In this document: positions 1-6,957 of the stretch, in pieces | Layout: the number at the start of each line of letters is the position of its first letter | How positions within the stretch are numbered: position 1 is the first letter of the stretch | Position numbers and translations under genes: made by a program | Notes under the pieces: model-generated | The model's input: the letters and a program-made list of their open reading frames with translations, nothing else | Told to the model about the DNA's origin: nothing | Database searches by the model: none | Assembly: GCA_024277285.1 (NCBI GenBank) | Contig: JAJRVM010000165.1 | Location: 1-24,658 of the forward strand | DNA length: 24,658 bases | Reading direction: 5' to 3' | Source of the DNA: Planctomycetota bacterium | Lineage (GTDB): Bacteria > Planctomycetota > Planctomycetia > Pirellulales > Pirellulaceae

Positions 1-208
1 CCCCACACCCCACACAGCGGCGCCGGGCTGCGCGCTGCACAGTTGAGTGCAAGCCCAAAGCCGCGACGCAGTAAACAGGCGTTTGCCATTCGTTAACGGT
101 TCGAATCAACTTACGCTTCGCCCCACACCCCACACAGCGGCGCCGGGCTGCGCGCTGCACAGTTGAGTGCAAGCCCAAAGCCGCGACGCAGTTAACAGGC
201 GTTTGCCA
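1..208. repeat. 120-bp-period tandem repeat, two copies of an 88-bp unit
   Basis: Positions 1-88 and 121-208 are identical except for one base (A at 73, T at 193). A 32-bp spacer at 89-120 separates them. The first copy begins exactly at the window edge, so the array may continue upstream. The unit is GC-rich and contains short self-complementary stretches such as GCGCGC. It lies just downstream of the polyferredoxin gene, which ends at 245. I see no coding sequence in 1-244. Function unknown. Confidence 0.9.
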
Positions 209-244
209 AGTGTGAAGTCGCAACGACGCCAGCGACATAGCGAT

Positions 245-1489
245 TCAGTTTGGCAAGACGACCACCGCTTTGGCCGGACTAGTGGGACACGCCAATTCGC
301 ATGCCCCGCAGCCGGGACACTTAGTCGGATCGATTTTGACGGTCAACATGTATTCGACATCGGACCAAACGTAAGTGATCGCCTCGAAAGGACAACTATT
401 TCGGCAAGCCGAACACTCTCGATCTTCGGTCAGCCAACAGATCTCGGAATCGACGCGAGCCAAACCGATTCGCGCGTTGATTTTGTCCCTTAGGGCCAGA
501 GGTCGCAACGCCTCGCTGGGGCAAACCGTAGTGCAGCGAACGCAATCTTCACGACAATAGTCACGGTCAAACTCGACCACGGGCGTCATCAGGCTGGCGA
601 CGCCATGCTGCAGGAAGTCCGGCTTGAGGATATCGGTCGGACACGCGCGTACGCAGTTGCCACAGCGCACACACAGACCGACAAACCGAGCTTCCTCCAA
701 CGCGCCCGGCGGCCGAATACAATGCGTTTCCTTGCCAATCAGGGTGCGAGCGACGGCGGCCCAGCCGACCCCCACAACCGCTCCCAGCACGAATCGTCGC
801 GACATGCTAGGACTGCCACCCGTCAGCTTTGATCGGTCAGCTTTCGTCACGAATGCAACCACTTCATGCCGAACGATTTGCGAGCCACGTGCCAGCAGAT
901 CCTGAGTGGCGCCGAGCGGGCAGATCCGTTGACACCAGATACCGGGCCAGACAGTGTTTAACAGCAAGAGCAGTAGAATCCCCACCGCCGACAGCCAGAG
1001 CGCCGCGCCCGTTACTCCGGCAAAAATGGCCAACGAACTGCTCAGCAGCGCCAGCGGGTCAAGCCACAGAAGCATCGGATACCCGAGCACCGCGCCGAAG
1101 AGCGTAAGCAGGACGATCCACTGCCCAAGCGGCGTTACTCGCGGACAGCTTCGTCCACACCGCCGCCCGACGCCAGTGGCTATGTCCGCTATCAGACCGG
1201 TCGGGCACATCCAGTGGCAGAACCAGCGTCGGTGTACCAGTGTGATCGCGGTAACGCCCAGTCCGCCCAGAACCAACCAACCAAAGCCGCCCTTGCTGAT
1301 CGTAGATGCGAGCGCCACGAACGGACTGGCGGCGGCAACCACGTAGCCCACATAGGCGGAGTCCCACGGGCGCAGCTGCTGCAACAGCACAATGAGAACA
1401 GCAAACCGGAACAGATTGCGCACCGCCCAGCGAATTCGCCGCCAATGGAACCACCGCGTCGCTGGCTCGTGGAGTCTCGCTTCACTCAA
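245..1489 (-). CDS. Membrane polyferredoxin, NapH/NapG-like fusion (4Fe-4S binding protein)
   Basis: This 414-residue membrane iron-sulfur protein probably passes electrons across or along the cytoplasmic membrane. The N-terminal half has about four hydrophobic segments (roughly residues 26-38, 69-85, 123-143, 152-178). It also has two NapH/NosR-type cysteine motifs, CHWMCP at 91-96 and CQRICP at 186-191. A twin-arginine stretch (SRRF, 230-233) before another hydrophobic segment resembles the start of NapG. The C-terminal half carries four ferredoxin-like cysteine clusters, starting near residues 273, 312, 351 and 391. The order therefore looks like NapH joined to NapG. The start is TTG at 1489, overlapping the stop of the upstream FAD oxidoreductase by 4 bases (TTGA), which implies translational coupling. 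NapH/NapG family resemblance is clear; the electron donor and acceptor are not known. Confidence 0.85.
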   Translation of the reverse strand: MSEARLHEPATRWFHWRRIRWAVRNLFRFAVLIVLLQQLRPWDSAYVGYVVAAASPFVALASTISKGGFGWLVLGGLGVTAITLVHRRWFCHWMCPTGLIADIATGVGRRCGRSCPRVTPLGQWIVLLTLFGAVLGYPMLLWLDPLALLSSSLAIFAGVTGAALWLSAVGILLLLLLNTVWPGIWCQRICPLGATQDLLARGSQIVRHEVVAFVTKADRSKLTGGSPSMSRRFVLGAVVGVGWAAVARTLIGKETHCIRPPGALEEARFVGLCVRCGNCVRACPTDILKPDFLQHGVASLMTPVVEFDRDYCREDCVRCTTVCPSEALRPLALRDKINARIGLARVDSEICWLTEDRECSACRNSCPFEAITYVWSDVEYMLTVKIDPTKCPGCGACELACPTSPAKAVVVLPN

Positions 1490-2841
1490 CCCAGATAAGC
1501 CCCTTGCGCTTTGAGAATCTTCTGGACTTTTGGCACATCAACATCGCGTGGCCGGCAATTATCCTGAACGGCCACGGCGGCGGCAACGCCGGCCGCTTGC
1601 CCAGTCACAAAACAGTTTGGAATGAGTCGCACCAAGTCGGCCATTCGCATTTCCGCGCTGATACACCGTCCTGCGGCGAGCACATTATCGATCTTCTTTG
1701 GCACCAGTGCGCCGTACGGAATCTGCCATGCACCATGCTCCTGGCTACAGGCCCCTCCGACGCCAATAACGTCCGTCAGCTTCGTGCCCGCTTTCAGGTC
1801 CTCGCGCGTTACACTGCTGATTCCGTCAAGCACGCGTGTGATGCGCACGCCCAATTGCGGTGCCGTTTCCACCAAATAGACCCGCTCATACCCTGGAGTC
1901 TTGCGCACTTTCTGCATGTTCTTCCAAATGAACTTGCGGTGAGCCAATTCCAAACGGGTGAGCACTTCGACATCCAGCCCATCTGCTTCTGGGCCCCGCA
2001 TGTTCGCCCAGTTGACACCGGGCACTGGCGTGTGACGGCCCAAATACCTCGGCTTTCGCGCGCCAGACACCTTGGTCGCGTCAACCTGGTCCATATTGCC
2101 AACGCGTGAAACCAGCCCAATATTATGAGCACGGCGTTGGTATTCGGCACCGGCCGCCGCAAAGAGATCGCCATCACCGGTCGCGTCAACCACCACCTTG
2201 GCCAGAATCACCTGGCGACCCGATTTGCTTTCGAATACGGCACCTTGAACTGCATCGCCATTGACGATGGCATCAACGCCCCAGCAATGAAGAAAGACCT
2301 TGAGATTCGCTTGCTCGATCATCTCGACCATCAAGTACTTTACCGCTTCGGCATCAACGGTCGGATTCACACCCCCTCGGCGATCGATGATGGCACCGTC
2401 CATTTTGTCCAAGCGGCGCATCATCTCTTCGCCAATCCCCTGGCACACTTGCTTGCCGCCTTGGACGATGTGCCCAATCACAAGCAGCACCAAACCGCCG
2501 GTCCATAACCCTCCGAAATGGCCATAGCGTTCGACGATCGTCACATCCGCCCCAGCGCGCCGCGCCGCAAGAGCCGCACAGATCCCAGCCGGCCCCCCCC
2601 CCACCACAAGCACGTCGGTATGATGCAGCACTGGCAACTCGCGGCGCGGTTGAATGACTTTGCCATCGATCACCGATGGGCTGGCGCGGTTTGCTTGTAT
2701 CTCGTGCTCGGCGATCACCGAGCTCTGAAAACCGCTTTCCTGTGCTGCGGCATCGGTCGCGCTTCCCGCTCCCAGACCGGCGGCAACTCCGGACGCTCCG
2801 ATCATACGCAACCAGTCGCGTCGGTTAAATGAATCGCTCAT
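1486..2841 (-). CDS. FAD-dependent oxidoreductase with Tat signal
   Basis: The 451-residue protein belongs to the FAD_oxidored type of flavoproteins. The N-terminus has a twin-arginine signal (RRDWLR, residues 7-12) followed by a small-residue hydrophobic stretch to about 33, so a folded, cofactor-loaded protein is probably exported. A Rossmann dinucleotide-binding motif GGGPAG lies at 81-86, followed by the acidic end of the second strand (IVER, 102-105). A second FAD motif, ATGDGD, is at 220-225. The ATG at 2841 is preferred over a longer start at 2973 because AAGGA lies about 8 bases upstream and the Tat signal then sits at the very N-terminus. It is the first gene of a pair with the downstream polyferredoxin, its likely redox partner. 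The substrate cannot be read from the sequence. Confidence 0.88.
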   Translation of the reverse strand: MSDSFNRRDWLRMIGASGVAAGLGAGSATDAAAQESGFQSSVIAEHEIQANRASPSVIDGKVIQPRRELPVLHHTDVLVVGGGPAGICAALAARRAGADVTIVERYGHFGGLWTGGLVLLVIGHIVQGGKQVCQGIGEEMMRRLDKMDGAIIDRRGGVNPTVDAEAVKYLMVEMIEQANLKVFLHCWGVDAIVNGDAVQGAVFESKSGRQVILAKVVVDATGDGDLFAAAGAEYQRRAHNIGLVSRVGNMDQVDATKVSGARKPRYLGRHTPVPGVNWANMRGPEADGLDVEVLTRLELAHRKFIWKNMQKVRKTPGYERVYLVETAPQLGVRITRVLDGISSVTREDLKAGTKLTDVIGVGGACSQEHGAWQIPYGALVPKKIDNVLAAGRCISAEMRMADLVRLIPNCFVTGQAAGVAAAVAVQDNCRPRDVDVPKVQKILKAQGAYLG

Positions 2842-2904
2842 CGTGTTTTCCTTGAGTTTGCCACGCAACGGCATTTGACCACACGTTATGGACAGACTTG
2901 GATA

Positions 2905-3207
2905 GACAAAACGTAACAGTTTAGCCAAATGAAGTAATGTCGCTTTCAAAAGACTCCCATGGGCTCGTCCCATGGGTGAAAACGCCTAGTCAGCTACCCG
3001 CGATGCCAGCTACTCCCCCCACTTCCCTCCCCGCCGCCTGCGGCGGCGGGGAGGGAAGTGGGGCCGTGTGTATGGGGGGACGGGACGCCACGGGTAGCCT
3101 ACCAATCCTCTTCACCCACCGCACAAGGCGGTGGGGGTCGACCAATGGAAAATGAACTCGAGTGCACGTCCCACGTCAGATGGCTAAACAGTTACGACAA
3201 AACGTAA
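2905..3207. mobile_element. MITE-like fold-back element with nested inverted repeats
   Basis: Outer inverted repeats at 2912-2927 and 3181-3196 match at 15 of 16 bases. Inside them lie further inverted pairs in nested order: 2973-2980 (TGGGTGAA) with 3111-3118, and 2993-3000 (GCTACCCG) with 3091-3098. At the centre is a perfect 22-bp stem (3017-3038 with 3042-3063) around a 3-base loop. Smaller side hairpins occur at 2956-2976 (CCCATGGG twice) and 3115-3135. The 12-mer GACAAAACGTAA is repeated directly at 2905-2916 and 3196-3207, at the two ends. There is no coding capacity. It sits in the gap between the FAD oxidoreductase start and the deaminase end. Calling it a mobile element is inference from its architecture; the repeats themselves are seen directly. 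Confidence 0.6.
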
Positions 3208-3500
3208 TCGACAGTATACAAAAGTTCTGGACGAACGTCGCAACAACGCCGGAGTTTGGCCATGGGCCGTGTCGAGTTGCGAGTAGCCCCTGACAACGTC
3301 TGGGCTGCCAGAAAGTCAACCATTTGTACCGATTTCGTAGTGTGGACCCGTCCAATGCTGAGCGTTTTTAGCTGTTCTCCTTGAAGGGCAAAGAAAATGG
3401 CAGGCAAAAAAGAAATGTAATGCCAGCACTGATTCACCTACGAGACAAGCTCGCAGGGGTCTTGCCTGTGACGGCAGGCAGCGGCCCAAAGCCGCGCACG

Positions 3501-3971
3501 TCAATAACTGCGATGTTTCGGCTGTTGCAGCCACAGGTCGAACAGCGCTCGACATTCGTCGCGCAACACGCCACCGACCAACGCGACACGACTCCCGCCG
3601 CGGCGCAAGAGTTCTTGGGCGGGCATTTGCAGTTCGTTGAAGCCGGCCGCTTGCGCGTCGGCGATCGATGCGCCGTAATAGACGGTCTCGACTTGAGCCC
3701 AATGCAATGCGGCCATGCACATCGGACATGGCTCGCACGTGCTCGCGACCGAGGCTTCTTGCAGATGAATGTTTCCGGTCGACTGACAGGCGGCGCGCAA
3801 GGCGTTCACTTCGGCATGCGCGGTGATATCGGTCGTGGCCAGCACCGTGTTATGCGTGCAAGCAATCACTCGATCGCCACTGGCAATCGCACACCCAAAC
3901 GGGCTTTGGCCTGACTGCACGCCGGCACGTGCAAGCTCGATCGCCCGGCGCATCAGCGCTTCCGCATCCAT
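3501..3971 (-). CDS. Nucleoside/guanine deaminase (cytidine deaminase fold)
   Basis: A 156-residue zinc-dependent deaminase. The metal and catalytic motif HAEVNAL is at 52-58 (His52 ligand, Glu54 proton shuttle), and PCPMC at 81-85 supplies the two zinc cysteines. The length and the C-terminal FDLW stretch match GuaD-type guanine deaminases, which convert guanine to xanthine. tRNA adenosine deaminases share the motifs, so the substrate is inferred. I chose ATG at 3971 because a G-rich stretch precedes it and the protein then starts where GuaD does. A GTG at 4004 would add 11 residues and overlap the upstream aminotransferase stop by 4 bases. Either way it is the second gene of a two-gene unit with the aminotransferase. 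Confidence 0.82.
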   Translation of the reverse strand: MDAEALMRRAIELARAGVQSGQSPFGCAIASGDRVIACTHNTVLATTDITAHAEVNALRAACQSTGNIHLQEASVASTCEPCPMCMAALHWAQVETVYYGASIADAQAAGFNELQMPAQELLRRGGSRVALVGGVLRDECRALFDLWLQQPKHRSY

Positions 3972-4000
3972 CACAATCCCCCCCCTCACCCACGCTCGGC

Positions 4001-5443
4001 TCACGTCGTCCGCTCCGCGGCAACGGCTTGGAACCGTTCAAACATCACGTCAAGGTACTCGTTCACTTCGTCCACCGGCATCGTCAACGGCGGGCTGACG
4101 CGGATCACTTTATCGGCCAACGGGCCCAACAGATGGACCGCGCGACCTTGCGAATCTCCATGATAGCAAGCCGCAACAGAGGCGTTGGCCACGTCGCTGG
4201 CCGAGCAGTCGCCGATCGCTTGGCATTCGACGCCCCACACGCAGCCTTCTCCACGAACGGCCGCGACCGCACCGGTCTGCTGGAGTCGCACGAGTCCTGT
4301 TTCCAGAGCTGCGGCGACTTGCTGCCCAGCGGCAATCACATCGTTCGCTTCAAATTCGTCCAGCGTCGCCAGGACTGCGGCGCAAGCCATGGGATTGCAG
4401 CTCCAGGTATCCGAACCGGAGCCGTAATCAAGCGTTCCCAGCACGTCGGCTCGCCCCACCGCGGCGCTGACGGGCACACCGTTTCCCATGCCTTTGCCGA
4501 GACAGACGATATCGGGTTCAAGCCCGTAGCGGGTATAGGCGTACATCGGCCCGGTACGGCCAAAGTTCGATTGAATTTCGTCCAAGATAAACACGATATC
4601 CCGTTCGCGGCAGAAGCGTTGGAGCAGCTGGAGGTATTCCGGTTGTGGGTGAAAGGAACCACCGCCGCCCAAGTAGGGCTCCGTAATCAAGCAACAGATT
4701 CGATCACCCAGCTCGTCGGCCACGCGGTCCAACTCCGCTTGATAGGGCTGCAAGTCGATCGGTTCCTGTCGCCTTTGCACATCGTAGCACTCGTCGATCG
4801 GAAACGGAATAAAGTGAACGCGTGGGTCGCGATCGGGATCGTTTTCGCCACCGGTTACCGCACCGGCCAACCCCTTCTTGCCGTGGAACCCGCGCCGCGT
4901 GGACAGGATTTGATCGCGTCCCTCGGTTCGTGCCAGCGAGGCCCAGAGTGATTTCTGAATCGCTTCGCTACCACTTGCGGCCCACAACACTTGTTCCATC
5001 CGCGCACCACCTTCTTGAGCGCGCATATTGGCAATCAATCGTTCACAGCTGGTCGCTTCCAGTTCCGTCACGGCGTTGTACGCGGTTAAAGGTGCCATCA
5101 CGGTGAACGGCTCGTCCGCCGACGCAGGACCGTCCAGATTCAGGTCTAGATACGCCATAAACTTCCGCCACCATTGGGTCGGATTATGGCCCAGATTGGC
5201 GACGAGCACGCCAGACGTGAAGTCGGCCAACTTGCGTCCCTCGGGTGTCCAATGGTAAGCCCCGGCGCTACGGTCGATCACCGCCAAGGATGGCGTGTAG
5301 GTACGTTGGCATTTCGGTTCGACATCAGCAAGCCGGTGGCGCACGCGATCGGAATCGGGTTCGCTCTCGTGCTGAGGTGGATAGACTTTCGCAACATTCA
5401 CGGCAGTGTCCTTATCCTGTTTGGCAGTATCCTTGATGGCCAT
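4001..5443 (-). CDS. Class III aminotransferase (PLP-dependent)
   Basis: This 480-residue fold-type I PLP enzyme is of the ornithine/4-aminobutyrate aminotransferase class. Visible features are the cofactor phosphate-binding ASGSEAIQKS at 156-165, the GFHG stretch at 185-188, LDEIQSNFGRTG at 287-298 with Asp288 for the pyridine nitrogen, and the Schiff-base Lys317 in LGKGMGNG. The first 40 residues are charged and unlike the family core. I chose ATG at 5443 (MAIKD); a longer reading from 5560 adds a low-complexity leader. AAGGA lies about 14 bases upstream of 5443, further than usual. It precedes the deaminase gene and is probably co-transcribed with it. The amino donor and acceptor cannot be assigned from sequence. 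Confidence 0.87.
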   Translation of the reverse strand: MAIKDTAKQDKDTAVNVAKVYPPQHESEPDSDRVRHRLADVEPKCQRTYTPSLAVIDRSAGAYHWTPEGRKLADFTSGVLVANLGHNPTQWWRKFMAYLDLNLDGPASADEPFTVMAPLTAYNAVTELEATSCERLIANMRAQEGGARMEQVLWAASGSEAIQKSLWASLARTEGRDQILSTRRGFHGKKGLAGAVTGGENDPDRDPRVHFIPFPIDECYDVQRRQEPIDLQPYQAELDRVADELGDRICCLITEPYLGGGGSFHPQPEYLQLLQRFCRERDIVFILDEIQSNFGRTGPMYAYTRYGLEPDIVCLGKGMGNGVPVSAAVGRADVLGTLDYGSGSDTWSCNPMACAAVLATLDEFEANDVIAAGQQVAAALETGLVRLQQTGAVAAVRGEGCVWGVECQAIGDCSASDVANASVAACYHGDSQGRAVHLLGPLADKVIRVSPPLTMPVDEVNEYLDVMFERFQAVAAERTT

Positions 5444-5730
5444 GGCAACATGACCGTCCTTTCCAGCTCTCTTGCTCTCACTTACTCGTTCGGTGGATAT
5501 ATCTGGGCGCGTCGACACGATCGAGCCAGTCTGTCCGCACAAAACAAGACCGCTCAACAACCCGGATTACGGCAACCAACCTGCCATATCTCGTCCAAGT
5601 CGCTCGGCTCGACGGGATCATCACCCGCAGATAAAGATACTCGAATTGGCGCCGGTTTTCTAGTTACCCCATCGCCTCCCAACGTTGCCCAGATGAACGA
5701 CGTCAGACTTTTGGCAAAATTGCCCCGCCC

Positions 5731-5786
5731 ACTCTCCCACTCTCCCACTCTCCCACTCTCCCACTCTCCCACTCGCCCACTCTCCA
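5731..5786. repeat. 8-bp tandem repeat, seven copies
   Basis: The unit ACTCTCCC occurs five times in a row from 5731. One variant (ACTCGCCC, 5771-5778) and one ending in A (5779-5786) follow. It lies in the gap between two divergent starts, the aminotransferase (5443) and the sugar isomerase (5892), about 105 bases before the latter. Because 8 is not a multiple of 3, all three minus-strand frames read the same Trp-Glu-Ser-Gly-Arg-Val-Gly-Glu peptide, which produces spurious reading frames. The rest of 5444-5891 shows nothing I can identify. Confidence 0.95.
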
Positions 5787-5891
5787 TCTACCCCCTTGCG
5801 GCACCGGGCTGCGACTTGGACAATAGCCTGGACAGCTGTGATCGTTTTCTGAAACTGTACTCGAACTGTATTTGTGGATTGGGAGTTGCCA

Positions 5892-6905
5892 ATGTCTGCC
5901 AAGCCGAGCGTGATCATCAGTGGATTTGCCGACGAAGCCGCCAATCAAAAGACGGCCGAACAGCAATTCTCAGCCTTCGCTGCACTCGGGCTGCAATATT
6001 ACACGGTTCGGTTCATGGACGCGGGAAACGGCATCAAGAACGTGATGGACTTGAACAAGTCGGAAATCGCAAAGCTACGCCGACTCTCGGGCGAGTATGG
6101 TTTGAATGTCTCGTCGATCGGGTCGCCGATCGGCAAGGTCAAACTGTTAAACATCGACGATGGCACTCAGAATCGCTTTGTACCGTTTAAACAATACCTG
6201 GCGAAGGACGTCAAGAAGGTTTGCGAAATCGCACACGCCTTTGAGACCAAGTTGATTCGCGGTTTCTCGTTTTATCATCCGCGTGACACCGACGCCAAAG
6301 ACCATATGGGTCAGATCGTCGATCAATTGGGACAGATTGCGGAAACGTGCCATCGCAGTGATTTGACGTTCGGCCTGGAACTCGAAGCGAATCTGGTAGG
6401 GCACACGGGCCAGTTGCTCGAGGAGATCCACCGTCAAGTCGACCATCCTGCCATGGTTCTGATCTTCGACGCCGCCAACGTCGTCGTACAAGGCTACTCG
6501 CCCGACGAGATTTTCGGCCAATACCTGGCGATGAAGAAGGGGCTTGGTTGGATGCACATCAAGGACTACCGACACCCGAAGCCGATGCAACGTGTCGGTC
6601 ATGTCGACGAAGAGACGCTCAAACATTTCGTACCGGCGGACATTGGCGACAGTGGCCACGAAGTGATTTTGCGAGATTTCGCCCGTTCGATTCCGGCGTT
6701 GGAACGGAAACTCAAACGACGCGGTATTCCCGGCGTCTTCCTTGACCTCGAGCCGCACGTGAAAGGGGGCGGTCAGTTTGGCGGCTTCAGTGGACCCGAT
6801 GGGTTCGGCGTTGCCTTGCGGGGCCTTTGTCGTACGCTTGACTACGTTGGCATCGACTATCACCTACGTGACTTCGGCGATATCCTCGCGGCACGCGGAT
6901 TCTGA
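5892..6905 (+). CDS. Sugar phosphate isomerase/epimerase (TIM barrel)
   Basis: The 337-residue protein has the pattern of the AP-endonuclease-2-like TIM-barrel family of sugar isomerases and epimerases, which bind a divalent metal. Characteristic pieces are the N-terminal strand (VIISGFADEA), LELEAN near the middle as a metal-ligand strand, IFDAANVV, and WMHIKDY, where the strand-end Asp, Glu and His residues normally hold the metal. The C-terminus (GPDGFGVALRGL) is also typical. ATG at 5892 has GGGAG 7 bases upstream, better than the ATG at 5874. It stands alone and converges with the FHA gene 52 bases downstream. Planctomycete genomes hold many paralogues, so the exact sugar is unknown. Confidence 0.85.
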   Translation: MSAKPSVIISGFADEAANQKTAEQQFSAFAALGLQYYTVRFMDAGNGIKNVMDLNKSEIAKLRRLSGEYGLNVSSIGSPIGKVKLLNIDDGTQNRFVPFKQYLAKDVKKVCEIAHAFETKLIRGFSFYHPRDTDAKDHMGQIVDQLGQIAETCHRSDLTFGLELEANLVGHTGQLLEEIHRQVDHPAMVLIFDAANVVVQGYSPDEIFGQYLAMKKGLGWMHIKDYRHPKPMQRVGHVDEETLKHFVPADIGDSGHEVILRDFARSIPALERKLKRRGIPGVFLDLEPHVKGGGQFGGFSGPDGFGVALRGLCRTLDYVGIDYHLRDFGDILAARGF

Positions 6906-6957
6906 TCATCACCACGGCGGCACGTGTTGTTGGTCGCCGACCGCAAAGGCGTCCCGA

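Noticed and set aside
5660..5966. Minus-strand frames coding a Trp-Glu-Ser-Gly-Arg-Val-Gly-Glu repeat peptide
   Set aside because: They are the 8-bp tandem repeat read in all three frames; there is no start context or gene-like flanks.
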